Source: Jeotgalicoccus halotolerans (lineage in GTDB: Bacteria > Bacillota > Bacilli > Staphylococcales > Salinicoccaceae). From it: a stretch of 64,000 bases of DNA. The stretch's first letter is position 1. Each line of letters opens with the position of its first letter. A model generated the notes under the pieces. It was given only the letters and a program-made list of their open reading frames with translations. It made no database searches and was not told the DNA's origin. The stretch spans positions 124,001 through 188,000 of the forward strand of contig NZ_QUMW01000009.1 of assembly GCF_003387165.1 (NCBI RefSeq), in the 5' to 3' direction. Of this stretch, positions 1-8,504 are shown piece after piece. A program made the position numbers and the translations under genes.

Positions 1-19
1 TCAAGGAGTGAAGTGGTTT

Positions 20-1072
20 ATGAAAGCAGTAGTATACTATGACACAAAAGATGTTCGAATCGAAGAAGTGGCTGAACCTAAAGTTTATGCTGAGGGTGTT
101 AAAGTAAAAGTTGCCTGGACAGGTATATGCGGTACTGATCTGCATGAGTATCTCGGAGGTCCAATTTTTATTCCGGGAGACGCGCCGAATGGTGTGACAG
201 GTAAAGAAAGACCTGTAATTATGGGACATGAATTCAGCGGTGTAATAGAAGAAGTCGGAGAAGAAGTTGAGGGACTGGCTGCCGGAGATAAGGTTGTTAT
301 CAACCCTGTTCTGACAAATAAGCAGCATGACAATCCTTTATACGATTTCTATAAAGAAGGAACGTTTATCGGTCTCGGGGATGACGGCGGTTTTGCTGAT
401 TTTGTCGTCGTACCTGCAGAAAACATTGTTAAACTGAAAGACAGTACTTCCTTGAAAATCGGTGCCTTGGTAGAGCCGACAGCAGTTGCGCTGCAGGCAA
501 TCCGTGAATCGGAACTTAAGTTCTCCGAAACGGTTGCGGTCTACGGTGCAGGTCCTATCGGTCTTGTGACTATATTAGCTGCACGTGCAGCCGGAGCGAA
601 AGATATCTTTGCCTTTGATTTATCGGATGAGCGCCTCGAGAAAGCTAAAGAATTTGGTGCAACACATACTATAAACAGCGGTAAAGAAAATCCTGTAGAG
701 TATATTAAGTCGATTTACCCGGACGGTGTCGACCGGACATTTGAAGTCGCGGGTGTGAAACAGACACTTGAACAGTCTATTCAGTCGACTAGACCGAGAG
801 GCATGGTCTGCATTGTTTCCATCTTTGAAAAAGAAATCGATTTTAATCCGATGATGCTGACAGCTTCAGGAGTAAGAATATCAAGTTCTTTAGGTTATGA
901 ACCGGATATCTTTGAAGCGACTGTAAAAATGATTGAAAGCGGCCAGATTGATCCGTCGCTGATGATTACTGAAGAAATAGAACTCGATGAAGTGATAGAA
1001 AAAGGCTTCAATAAATTAATTGAAGATAAGTCTCAGGCTAAAATTCTCGTTAAACTGAGCGGGGAAGAATAA
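20..1072 (+). CDS. bdhA: (R,R)-butanediol dehydrogenase / acetoin reductase (zinc MDR family)
   Basis: Zinc-dependent medium-chain dehydrogenase, probably interconverting acetoin and 2,3-butanediol with NAD(H) in the cytosol. The 350-residue protein has the catalytic-zinc motif CGTDLHEY (Cys about residue 37), GHEFSGVIEEVG, and a Rossmann motif GAGPIGLVT near residue 180. The four-Cys structural-zinc lobe found in many relatives is not visible. I chose ATG 20 because the AAGGAG ribosome site lies at 3-8 and overlaps an upstream in-frame GTG at 8. A strong terminator follows. Substrate is assigned by family resemblance; another sugar-alcohol or polyol is possible. Confidence 0.85.
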   Translation: MKAVVYYDTKDVRIEEVAEPKVYAEGVKVKVAWTGICGTDLHEYLGGPIFIPGDAPNGVTGKERPVIMGHEFSGVIEEVGEEVEGLAAGDKVVINPVLTNKQHDNPLYDFYKEGTFIGLGDDGGFADFVVVPAENIVKLKDSTSLKIGALVEPTAVALQAIRESELKFSETVAVYGAGPIGLVTILAARAAGAKDIFAFDLSDERLEKAKEFGATHTINSGKENPVEYIKSIYPDGVDRTFEVAGVKQTLEQSIQSTRPRGMVCIVSIFEKEIDFNPMMLTASGVRISSSLGYEPDIFEATVKMIESGQIDPSLMITEEIELDEVIEKGFNKLIEDKSQAKILVKLSGEE

Positions 1073-1088
1073 CTGAATATATACTTTT

Positions 1089-1125
1089 AAAAACCGCGGT
1101 GATTATATCAATCACCGCGGTTTTT
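1089..1125. terminator. Rho-independent terminator after bdhA
   Basis: Perfect stem with arms AACCGCGGTGAT and ATCACCGCGGTT around a short AT loop, flanked by A and T runs, so it could work in both directions. It separates bdhA from the sirtuin operon. Confidence 0.9.
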
Positions 1126-1181
1126 AATCTGTTATAGTAGTTTTAAAAGAAGTTTTAAGAATTTATTAAAGGATTGAGAAT

Positions 1182-2099
1182 ATGAATAAAACATCATGGC
1201 ATGTACTGTCAAATGGCGAGTATTTAACTGCTTCAAGCAAATTGGCCATGGCGCTTGATGAAGCGGATGCTGTATTAATCGGTGTTGGTGCAGGCATGGC
1301 GGCAGCAGATGGTTTTACATATGCAGGACCGAGATTTACACAAAATTTTCCTGAATTCATTGAAACATACCGCTGGCTCGATATGTTTCAAGCAAGCGTA
1401 TTTGAATTTGAAAATTTAAATGAAGAATGGGCATTTTTCAGCCGTTTTGTCGATTTAAATTATATGAGTCAACCGCTCGGAGAATCCTATATACGTCTGA
1501 AAGAATTACTGAAAGGCAGAAATTATCATATTATTACATCCAACGCAGACAATGCTTTTGAAAAAGCCGGTTTTGATAAAAATAAAGTATTCGACGTGCA
1601 GGGTAAATATAACTTACTGCAGTGTTCAAAAGGATGTACTCCAAAACGTTATAATAATGAAGAATTAATGAAAGAAATGATCGACCGCGAGCGGAGTATG
1701 AAGGTGCCTGACGATTTGATTCCATATTGTGAGGAATGCGGTGCGCCTATGGAGCTGAATCGCCGTAATCACACCGACTGGATGGTGGAAGATGAACAGT
1801 TTTTCAGTGACCAGAAACTGTTCCATAATTTCTTGGATTCTTATACAGATAAAAAGTTATTAATACTGGAACTCGGCTGCGGCTATATGGCACCGCAGGT
1901 TATTAAACACCCATTTCAGCAGCTGGCTGAAAACAGGCAGAATGCATTGTATATGACTGTGAACTTAAAAGATTACAGAATACCGCCTGCTGTAAGAAAA
2001 CGTTCAATCTGGCTGCAGGAAGATATCAGAACACTGCTTGAAAATGTTCAAAAAGAACAGCAGATTATTAAAATGAAAACATACGAAACGGAGCAATAA
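1182..2099 (+). CDS. Class M sirtuin (SirTM), NAD-dependent protein ADP-ribosyltransferase/deacylase-like
   Basis: Macrodomain-linked sirtuin of pathogenic firmicutes and fungi. Family members ADP-ribosylate a lipoylated GcvH-like carrier. Visible features of the 305-residue protein: GAGMAAADG at 36-44 (NAD loop), TSNADNAF at 119-126 in place of the usual QNID, VQGKY at 139-143 where Gln140 replaces the catalytic His of classical sirtuins, and zinc ligands Cys148/Cys152 and Cys183/Cys186. The Asn/Gln pattern is the signature of SirTM. The stop is 3 nt before the lipoate ligase ATG, so the two are co-translated. The start is a single ATG behind AAAGGATTGAG. Confidence 0.88.
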   Translation: MNKTSWHVLSNGEYLTASSKLAMALDEADAVLIGVGAGMAAADGFTYAGPRFTQNFPEFIETYRWLDMFQASVFEFENLNEEWAFFSRFVDLNYMSQPLGESYIRLKELLKGRNYHIITSNADNAFEKAGFDKNKVFDVQGKYNLLQCSKGCTPKRYNNEELMKEMIDRERSMKVPDDLIPYCEECGAPMELNRRNHTDWMVEDEQFFSDQKLFHNFLDSYTDKKLLILELGCGYMAPQVIKHPFQQLAENRQNALYMTVNLKDYRIPPAVRKRSIWLQEDIRTLLENVQKEQQIIKMKTYETEQ

Positions 2100-2102
2100 T
2101 CA

Positions 2103-3128
2103 ATGTATCTTATAGAAGTTAAACGCAACGGGAAATATATCTACGACGGAGCAGTTGCTCTTGCTGTTCAGGTTTATGCGCAGAAGAATTTATTTTTAGG
2201 AGAAGATATGGTCTTTCCATACTTAACAGAACCGCTTGTTCAGGTCGGACGCTATCAGAACGCTCGTGAAGAAGCGAATTTAGAATATATGAAAGAGAAC
2301 GGCATTAATCTGGTCAGAAGGGATACTGGCGGCGGTACTATTTATCTCGATATGGGCGGCGTGAATTTCTGTTTCGTCAGTGATAATACTAGCGCGAGTG
2401 CAGATATTAATTTTGATCAGATGTATGCTCCTGCCATAGAAATATTAAAAGAACTTGGCTTAAAAAATGTGGAGAAAAGCGGACGCAATGATTTGCATGT
2501 AGATGGAAAGAAAGTTTCCGGCGGCGCAATGAATGTTGTTAACGGACGGACCTACAACGGCTATAGTCTGCTCTTAGATATCGACGAAGAGAAAATGGAG
2601 AAATCACTTAAACCGAATAAAAAGAAGATGGAATCGAAGGGAATTAAATCAGTCCGCAGCAGAGTCAGCGCTTTAAGAAATCATTTAGATGAAGAATATA
2701 AAAATCTTTCAAGCATTGAATTCGCTGAACTGATGATTCTTAAAATATTTGGTGCAGCTGACAGAAGCGAAGTTAAAACATATGAACTGACCGATGAAGA
2801 CTGGGCCGGAATTGATCAGCTGATGGCTGAAAAATACAGCAACTGGGAATGGACTTTCGGGAAGTCTCCGAGATTTAAGTATTCAAGAGACGGCAGATTC
2901 TCTATAGGTACACTTGATATTACGCTCGATGTTGACGGCGGTATAATTCAGCATGCAAAAATTTACGGCGATTTTTTCGGTAATCAGGAAATCAGGACAG
3001 TGGAAGAAGTGCTTGAAGGTGTACGTCTCAAAGAAGAAGATTTACTATCTGCTCTCTCTTCTATAGATCTGAGTCATTATTTAGGCAGTATTACGAAAGA
3101 AGAGATTGTGAAACTAATTTTAGAATAA
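2103..3128 (+). CDS. Lipoate-protein ligase, LplA2 type
   Basis: ATP-dependent ligase that attaches lipoate to a lysine of a carrier protein in the cytosol. The 341-residue protein shows the LplA motifs RRDTGGGTIYLDMGGVNF (about 73-90) and GRNDLHVDGKKVSGGAMN (about 127-144, with the catalytic lysine region) followed by a C-terminal accessory domain. It is directly behind the SirTM gene, the pairing known for the LplA2 that lipoylates GcvH-L. No GcvH-L gene is present in the window, so the substrate here is open. The DMGG in the motif differs from the common HDxGN. Confidence 0.87.
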   Translation: MYLIEVKRNGKYIYDGAVALAVQVYAQKNLFLGEDMVFPYLTEPLVQVGRYQNAREEANLEYMKENGINLVRRDTGGGTIYLDMGGVNFCFVSDNTSASADINFDQMYAPAIEILKELGLKNVEKSGRNDLHVDGKKVSGGAMNVVNGRTYNGYSLLLDIDEEKMEKSLKPNKKKMESKGIKSVRSRVSALRNHLDEEYKNLSSIEFAELMILKIFGAADRSEVKTYELTDEDWAGIDQLMAEKYSNWEWTFGKSPRFKYSRDGRFSIGTLDITLDVDGGIIQHAKIYGDFFGNQEIRTVEEVLEGVRLKEEDLLSALSSIDLSHYLGSITKEEIVKLILE

Positions 3129-3181
3129 ATTCAATGCTGCAGGGTATAGAACAAAGTAATTGAAAAAGGAGTGCATTCACA

Positions 3182-4423
3182 GTGAACCATTTAAAAATCA
3201 ATGAAGAAAGATTATTAAATAGAATTAATGAACTGGGTCAGGTAGGACGAAATGACCAGGGACAGTTAATCAGACTGGCTTTGACAGACGAAGATAAACA
3301 GGGCAGGGATTTACTGGTCAGCTGGTTTCAGGAACTTGACTTAAAAGTTGAAATTGATCGTTTCGGCAATATATTTGCAACCTGGGAGGAAGAACACAAT
3401 AAGGGAGAAAAACCTTTAATGCTGGGCTCTCATATCGACTCGGTCATTGATGCCGGAATATATGACGGCAGCTACGGCGTACTGTCAGGACTTGAAACAA
3501 TCCAGTCATTAAAAGAAAATAATATTAAGACAAAAAGACCGGTCACTGTGGCAGCATTTACTAATGAAGAAGGCGTGAGATTTCCCCCGAGCATGCTTGG
3601 ATCTTTAGTATATTCAGGAGATTTAAGTCTCGAAAAAGCACTCGATACTATGAGTATAGACGGGCTGAGATTAGGTGACGAACTTGAACGCATCGGTTAT
3701 GCGGGGAATAATGAACCCGGTTTTATTCAGCCGGAAGCCTATATTGAACTGCATATTGAACAGGGGCCGGTACTCGATAAGGAAGATTTCGAAATTGGTG
3801 CAGTTCACAACCTTCAAGGGAACTCAAGACGGGAAATTACTTTTAGAGGAGAAGCGAACCATGCAGGATCAACACCGAACTATCTGCGTAAAGACTCAAT
3901 GCAGGCAGTGACATACTTTATGTCAACGCTGTATAATTATATTAATAAAAATGAACTCGACACAGTTGCAACGCTCGGATCAATTCAGCTCGAACCGAAT
4001 GCCGCAACAATTATACCGTCAAAAGCAACATTTACACTCGATATGAGAAGTCCGACAGAAAAAGGTTTCCATGAAGCGCAGAAGTTAGTCCGCGATACAC
4101 TGGAAGAAATTAAAGCAGAAGGAAAAATAGGTGTAGAGGCGACTGAATTTGCGATTTTTGAGCCGGTAATATTTGATAAGTCGATTGTAGAAAATATTGT
4201 CGCAGCTGCAGGAGAGTTAACCTTAAGTTCGAAATTAATGACATCAGGCGCAGGTCACGATGCCCAGATGATTAACCGGATTGCACCGTCAGCGATGATC
4301 TTCGTTCCAAGTAAAGACGGTGTCAGTCACAACCCATTGGAATATACATCACCAGAACAGCTGGTAAATGGTGCGAATGTTCTGCTGTTAACCGCATGCA
4401 GATTACTGAATATAAATAAATAA
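3182..4423 (+). CDS. M20-family amidohydrolase, N-carbamoyl-L-amino-acid hydrolase / allantoate amidohydrolase type
   Basis: Metal-dependent amidohydrolase that removes carbamoyl groups from N-carbamoyl amino acids or allantoate-like ureides. Motifs: GSHIDSV and YDGSYGV (metal site, about 83-100), TNEEGVRFPPSMLGS, LHIEQGPVL (about 187-195), NHAGSTP in the lid domain, and SGAGHDAQM plus SHNPLEYTSPE near the end. The 413-residue length is typical. Start is GTG at 3182 behind AAAAGGAGTG. It lies 53 nt after the lipoate ligase, so it could share that transcript. Exact substrate cannot be read from the sequence. Confidence 0.85.
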   Translation: MNHLKINEERLLNRINELGQVGRNDQGQLIRLALTDEDKQGRDLLVSWFQELDLKVEIDRFGNIFATWEEEHNKGEKPLMLGSHIDSVIDAGIYDGSYGVLSGLETIQSLKENNIKTKRPVTVAAFTNEEGVRFPPSMLGSLVYSGDLSLEKALDTMSIDGLRLGDELERIGYAGNNEPGFIQPEAYIELHIEQGPVLDKEDFEIGAVHNLQGNSRREITFRGEANHAGSTPNYLRKDSMQAVTYFMSTLYNYINKNELDTVATLGSIQLEPNAATIIPSKATFTLDMRSPTEKGFHEAQKLVRDTLEEIKAEGKIGVEATEFAIFEPVIFDKSIVENIVAAAGELTLSSKLMTSGAGHDAQMINRIAPSAMIFVPSKDGVSHNPLEYTSPEQLVNGANVLLLTACRLLNINK

Positions 4424-4446
4424 AACTAAAAGACAGGGGTAAAATT

Positions 4447-4812
4447 ATGGAAGTTAATAATATTCTCGAAGTGACATTATTCGCTGAAATTCCAGTACCG
4501 GAAGATATAAAAGTAATGCTGGTTAATGGAGAAGAAGCGGTTGAATCGTATAAAACATTCCGCGACAGTGTCACATTTACTAATAAACGTATTATTGTGC
4601 GTGATTCACAGGGAATGACTGGAAAGAAAGTTGAAATCTACTCTATTCCTTATAAAATCATTGATATATGGTCATCGGAAAATGCTAAAGGTATGTTTGA
4701 TTTTAACGCTGAAATTGAGTTGTGGACAAGAACAGGTAATTTTAAAATTAAACTCGATAAGAAAATAGACATTCGCGAAATAGATATGTTGATTGCAAAC
4801 TCAGTACTTTAA
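4447..4812 (+). CDS. Bacterial PH-domain protein (bPH_1 / PF08000-like)
   Basis: Small cytosolic protein of 121 residues that looks like a single bacterial pleckstrin-homology fold: alternating short beta strands, the TNKRIIVRDSQG turn around residue 43, and a final helix from about residue 105. No enzymatic motif is visible and the role of the family is not known. It starts 23 nt after the carbamoylase with an AGGGG ribosome site, so it may be in the same operon. Confidence 0.7.
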   Translation: MEVNNILEVTLFAEIPVPEDIKVMLVNGEEAVESYKTFRDSVTFTNKRIIVRDSQGMTGKKVEIYSIPYKIIDIWSSENAKGMFDFNAEIELWTRTGNFKIKLDKKIDIREIDMLIANSVL

Positions 4813-4870
4813 TTGTTATATCTTGTGATAATTGGGTATTAATAATGTAATCAAAAAGTCTGAGGTGGTA

Positions 4871-5110
4871 ATGATGGCTAAAAATGAGAAGGAGATTATT
4901 AAAAAAGCGTGGCAGGAAACGAAGAATTTAAAAAAGGGTGAAGTTTTTCTGCTGAAAGATCTCTTCAAAGGTTATAAGTGGAATAGGATTAAAACGGAAA
5001 AAAGAAGCAGTCTCGGACGCTTGTTTTTAGAAAAGGTCCAGAAGAAAAAATCAGTTGAAGCAATTGAAAAAACTTCTTCCCATCAGCAGCAGTACAGAAA
5101 ACTGGGATAA
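4871..5110 (+). CDS. DUF1413 family small basic protein
   Basis: 79-residue Lys-rich protein. The core LKKGEVFLLKDLFKGYKWNRI followed by a Leu-rich RxxLGRLFLEKV matches the DUF1413 pattern as I remember it. The C-terminal tail is basic and Gln/His-containing, which suggests nucleic-acid contact, but no function is established. I chose the double ATG at 4871 because GAGGTGG lies at 4862-4868; an upstream TTG at 4832 has no ribosome site. Confidence 0.65.
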   Translation: MMAKNEKEIIKKAWQETKNLKKGEVFLLKDLFKGYKWNRIKTEKRSSLGRLFLEKVQKKKSVEAIEKTSSHQQQYRKLG

Positions 5111-5204
5111 TTTTACCGGTTCTCTACAATATTAATACTTACTTTACATCGTGAAACATGGCACCAAGTTAAAATTATAAGTATTAACATGGTGGAGGAA
5201 GGAA

Positions 5205-5831
5205 ATGAATATTTCAAATAAGCAACTGGACAAAGAAGTAATGATTCATGATGATGCGAGTATTATAAACTGTGAATTTGGTATATATACAGAAGTGGGT
5301 ATGTCTAATTTTCTTGAGAACAGTACACTCGGAGATTATTCCTATACCGGACAGTTCTGTTTTATACAAAATACGATTGTAGGCAGGTTTTCAAATATTG
5401 CTGCGATGGTAAGAATAGGGCCGACGGATCATCCATATGACAGGCCTTCACTGCATCACTTTACTTACAGAAAGAAAATGTACGGTTTCAGTGATGACGA
5501 TGACAGTGAATTCTTTAATCACAGAGAGAACAGAATAACATCAATCGGTCACGATACGTGGATTGGCCATGGTGCAATTATTTCACCTGAGGTGACGGTA
5601 GGTCACGGAGCTGTCATCGGTGCAGGAGCAGTTGTTACTAAAGATGTAGAGCCCTACGCAATTGCAGTCGGAGTACCGGCTAAAGAAATTAAGAAAAGAT
5701 TCAGCGATGAAGTAATTGAAGCGCTGCTGGATATAAAGTGGTGGGACTGGTCTCATGAAAAGATTAAAGAATGCATAGAGGACTTTCATCTGCCAATTGA
5801 GGAATTTGTCCGTAAGCATTATCAAAACTAG
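5205..5831 (+). CDS. Left-handed beta-helix acyltransferase, phosphonate-associated hexapeptide family
   Basis: 208-residue hexapeptide-repeat transferase, probably a trimeric acetyltransferase of the xenobiotic/chloramphenicol branch. Repeats run from about residue 17 to 70 and 104 to 145 (IGHDTWIGHGAIISP, IGAGAVVTKDV). HPYDRPSLHHFTYR at about 80-93 and the C-terminal KWWDW are hallmarks of the family usually seen in phosphonate operons (TIGR03308-like). No phosphonate genes are present here, so the substrate is unknown. ATG 5205 follows GGTGGAGGAAGG. Confidence 0.78.
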   Translation: MNISNKQLDKEVMIHDDASIINCEFGIYTEVGMSNFLENSTLGDYSYTGQFCFIQNTIVGRFSNIAAMVRIGPTDHPYDRPSLHHFTYRKKMYGFSDDDDSEFFNHRENRITSIGHDTWIGHGAIISPEVTVGHGAVIGAGAVVTKDVEPYAIAVGVPAKEIKKRFSDEVIEALLDIKWWDWSHEKIKECIEDFHLPIEEFVRKHYQN

Positions 5832-5906
5832 GGGAAACTCTGGTTTTTTTGTTATAAAACTATATTACATATAAATATAGTTGAAAATATTCATTTAATA
5901 TTAAAA

Positions 5907-5951
5907 GTTAGAATTTATAAATTGAATACTATACAATTATTAGTATTCAAT
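5907..5951 (+). promoter_or_regulatory. Candidate promoter with overlapping palindromic operator
   Basis: A perfect 11-bp inverted repeat, ATTGAATACTA (5921-5931) and TAGTATTCAAT (5941-5951), is separated by 9 bp. It covers a plausible -10 (TATACA, 5930-5935) with a weak -35 (TTAGAA, 5908-5913; 16-bp spacer). This is the layout expected for repressor control of the mini-ORF and symporter downstream. The regulator is unknown. Confidence 0.45.
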
Positions 5952-5989
5952 TGGAATTGTATTTCATTAAAGAGGTGGAAATTTAAGAT

Positions 5990-6055
5990 ATGGACCCCAG
6001 GATTTTTACGGTGTTTGATATCATAGCTAAATTTACTTATTCTTTATTTAAATAG
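5990..6055 (+). CDS. Candidate 21-residue small protein or leader peptide before the symporter
   Basis: Short ATG-to-TAG frame of 21 codons preceded by AGAGGTGG at 5971-5978, an 11-nt spacing and one of the better ribosome sites in this region. The product begins MDPRIF, has a hydrophobic/aromatic middle and ends in Lys. It could be a small membrane-associated subunit of the symporter or a leader peptide. No family is recognised. The gene is 52 nt upstream of the symporter and downstream of the candidate operator. Confidence 0.4.
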   Translation: MDPRIFTVFDIIAKFTYSLFK

Positions 6056-6107
6056 CTGAATGAACTGCTTATTAATTAACATCATTTAATTAAGGAGAGA
6101 TTTAGCT

Positions 6108-7703
6108 ATGAATGTTTTGTCTATTATTTTATTTTTAATAGTAATTATCGGCGTCACATTATATGCATATTTCAGATCTAGAAGTGTAAATAAAAACAGT
6201 GCATCCGGATATTTTATGGGCGGACACAGCCTGGCCGGTTTTGCGGTAGCTTCTACAATAATCATGACAAACTTATCAACCGAACAGCTCGTCGGACAGA
6301 ATGGCCAGAGCTTTGTTGCAGGTATGGAAGTTATGGCATGGGAAGTAACGGCGGCAGTCGCAGTAGTGCTTTTGTGCTGGGTGTTTTTGCCTAAGTATTT
6401 AAAATATGGAATCAGCACGATTTCAGAATTTATTGAAATGCGTTACGACGTTTTTACTAAAAGACTCGTATCACTTTTATTTATATTCACGTATATAGTA
6501 TCGTTCCTGCCGGTTGTTTTATATTCGGGATCACTGGTGTTTAATCAGTTATTTAAGGTCAGCGAATTTCTGAATGTGAGCGATAATACTGCAGTTATTA
6601 TTATCGCAGCGGTAATCGGCGCTGTCGGTATACTGTATTTATTTATCGGCGGACTGTCACTCAGTGCCTACAGTGATACGCTGTACGGCATCGGCCTGAT
6701 ATTCGGCGGCTTGCTTGTCACGGTGCTTGCGCTTAAATATTTAGGAGATGGAAGCTATCTGCATAGCTTCGACCACATTGTTAAAGAAACTCCTAAGAAA
6801 TTAAACGCCTGGGGTGCAGTAGATTCAACGATTGTACCGTGGCCGACCCTGATGTTCGGGATGTTCTTTAATAACTTGTTTTTCTGGTGTACAAACCAGA
6901 TGATTGTGCAAAAAGCACTAGCTGCGAAAAGCTTAAAAGAAGCGCAGAAAGGCGCCATATACTTAAGCATATTTAAAATATTCGGTGCACTTTTCTTAGT
7001 ACTGCCGGGTATTATTGCATTTAACATATTCAATGGCGCTGTAGGGAGTACAGCTGATAATGCATATCCGATGCTGATTAATACAATCTTACCTGAATGG
7101 GCCTTTGGTATCTTCGGGGCGATTATTTTCGGGGCCATATTGAGTTCATTTGTCGGGTCACTCAACAGTACAGTGACCTTGTTCTCACTCGACTTTTACA
7201 AATCATTTATAAATAAAAAAACTTCAGACAGAAGATTAGCAGTAGTGGGAAGAATCACAACTATAATTGTAGGTGTAATAGTAGTGATACTTGCACCGGT
7301 TATTTCGTTTTTCCCGTCAGGACTGTATGCGGTGGTGCAGCAGTTTAACGGTATATACAGTCTGCCTGTTCTGATCCTTGTTGTAGTCGGATTCTTTGCG
7401 AAGAAGACATCGAAACTTGGTGCGAAAGTAACCTTTATTACACATATAGTTTTGTATACATCGGCAAACCTGCTGTTAAGCGATGTACATTATTTATATA
7501 TACTGAGCGTACTCTTCTTTATAGACCTTGCTGTATTGCTGATATTTAACAAACTGTATCCATCGAATGAATTTGATTTAAGCAAAGACTTCTCAAAAGT
7601 GGATATGACACCTTGGAAATACAGATATGTCGCAGGAATTGCAGTCCTTGCAGTTGTTGTCGCCAGTTATATAATCTTCTCACCGCTCGGAGTAGCGGCG
7701 TAG
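6108..7703 (+). CDS. Sodium:solute symporter (SSS/SLC5 family, YidK-like)
   Basis: Integral membrane protein of 531 residues with about thirteen hydrophobic segments across its length, consistent with an SLC5-fold sodium-coupled importer. SGYFMGGHSLAGF and the following IIMTNLSTEQLVGQNGQSF (about residues 35-68) match the YidK/sugar branch of the family. Substrate is probably a sugar or sugar acid, but this cannot be fixed from sequence. Start ATG 6108 follows AAGGAGAG. A palindromic operator-like site lies about 160 nt upstream, which suggests substrate-induced expression. Confidence 0.82.
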   Translation: MNVLSIILFLIVIIGVTLYAYFRSRSVNKNSASGYFMGGHSLAGFAVASTIIMTNLSTEQLVGQNGQSFVAGMEVMAWEVTAAVAVVLLCWVFLPKYLKYGISTISEFIEMRYDVFTKRLVSLLFIFTYIVSFLPVVLYSGSLVFNQLFKVSEFLNVSDNTAVIIIAAVIGAVGILYLFIGGLSLSAYSDTLYGIGLIFGGLLVTVLALKYLGDGSYLHSFDHIVKETPKKLNAWGAVDSTIVPWPTLMFGMFFNNLFFWCTNQMIVQKALAAKSLKEAQKGAIYLSIFKIFGALFLVLPGIIAFNIFNGAVGSTADNAYPMLINTILPEWAFGIFGAIIFGAILSSFVGSLNSTVTLFSLDFYKSFINKKTSDRRLAVVGRITTIIVGVIVVILAPVISFFPSGLYAVVQQFNGIYSLPVLILVVVGFFAKKTSKLGAKVTFITHIVLYTSANLLLSDVHYLYILSVLFFIDLAVLLIFNKLYPSNEFDLSKDFSKVDMTPWKYRYVAGIAVLAVVVASYIIFSPLGVAA

Positions 7704-7721
7704 AAATAGTTTCTAAACACA

Positions 7722-7760
7722 AAAATACCTCCGATTCATCTTGAATCAGAGGTATTATTT
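7722..7760. terminator. Bidirectional terminator between symporter and crcB
   Basis: Stem AATACCTCcGATTCA / TGAATCaGAGGTATT with one mismatch, flanked by A and T runs; serves the convergent symporter and crcB genes. Confidence 0.8.
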
Positions 7761-7765
7761 TATGC

Positions 7766-8128
7766 TTAAACAAACATACTGCCCGCAATTAAGCCGAAGG
7801 CTACTGCAACAAGTGTAAAGAACACCGTGGACAGCGAATATTTAAAGAACAATTTTGTTTTCTTTTCCCGGAGGAGGTTAAACTGATCTAATGCAAATTG
7901 TGAATATGTCGTAAAGCCGCCTAGAAATCCGGTAACGATAATTAAGTAATACTGGGTATTTTCTACAACGATCATTACCGTAAAGCCCATCAAAAAGGAA
8001 CCCAGTATATTGATTGCCATCGTATTATAAGGTATATCGTTATCTTTAAAAACGGGGAGCTGGTGTATATACGCGCGCAGGCTTGCACCAAGTCCTGCTG
8101 CAACCATCATTGTCAGTATATTAATCAT
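7766..8128 (-). CDS. crcB: Fluoride channel subunit CrcB/FluC (second of pair)
   Basis: 120-residue four-helix membrane protein that exports fluoride as a dimer. Motifs: GLGASLRAY near the N terminus, MAINILGSFLMGF (pore Asn) and TGFLGGFTTYSQF (Phe box and central Na site). It overlaps the upstream crcB by 8 nt. Adjacent crcB paralogues in Gram-positive bacteria usually form heterodimers of opposite topology, which I infer here. Confidence 0.9.
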   Translation of the reverse strand: MINILTMMVAAGLGASLRAYIHQLPVFKDNDIPYNTMAINILGSFLMGFTVMIVVENTQYYLIIVTGFLGGFTTYSQFALDQFNLLREKKTKLFFKYSLSTVFFTLVAVAFGLIAGSMFV

Positions 8129-8486
8129 TTACTTTTTTGCCTCCGAGCGTAAATCCAAGGAAGACAGCGATGACTCCGAGGATAAGATTGCTGCCGAGAT
8201 AAACAAGAAACATGGCATAATCCCCGTAGGAAAGCAGCAGATAATGTTCATAACTCAGCATCGAAAATGTCGTAAAACTGCCGAGGAATCCCGTAATTAA
8301 AAAACTGTGCATCGACGGTTTTAATTCTTTTGCGATAAAGAACCCGATTAACAAAGCACCGGCCATATTCACTATTAAAGTACCGCTGAAAAACGGCAGC
8401 TGCAGTGTCAGCGCGCCTATGGATAGTAAAAAGCGCAAAAGTGCACCGAGTGCTGCACCTGCGCCTATACTTAAATATTTATTCAT
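8121..8486 (-). CDS. crcB: Fluoride channel subunit CrcB/FluC (first of pair)
   Basis: 121-residue partner of the following crcB. It shows GALLRFLL, VNMAGALLIGFF and TGFLGSFTTFS, all diagnostic for Fluc channels. The ATG is only 18 nt after the proline dehydrogenase stop, so it is probably read from that gene's transcript. No fluoride riboswitch (crcB motif) fits in the short spacer. The ribosome site is weak (GGATT-like). Confidence 0.9.
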   Translation of the reverse strand: MNKYLSIGAGAALGALLRFLLSIGALTLQLPFFSGTLIVNMAGALLIGFFIAKELKPSMHSFLITGFLGSFTTFSMLSYEHYLLLSYGDYAMFLVYLGSNLILGVIAVFLGFTLGGKKVND

Positions 8487-8504
8487 AAAAAATCCAATCT
8501 AATC

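Noticed and set aside
6755-7165. 136-codon minus-strand ORF
   Set aside because: Lies fully within the symporter gene on the opposite strand with no ribosome site.
8487-8504. Fluoride riboswitch before crcB
   Set aside because: Only 18 nt lie between the PRODH stop and the crcB ATG, and no aptamer consensus is visible.
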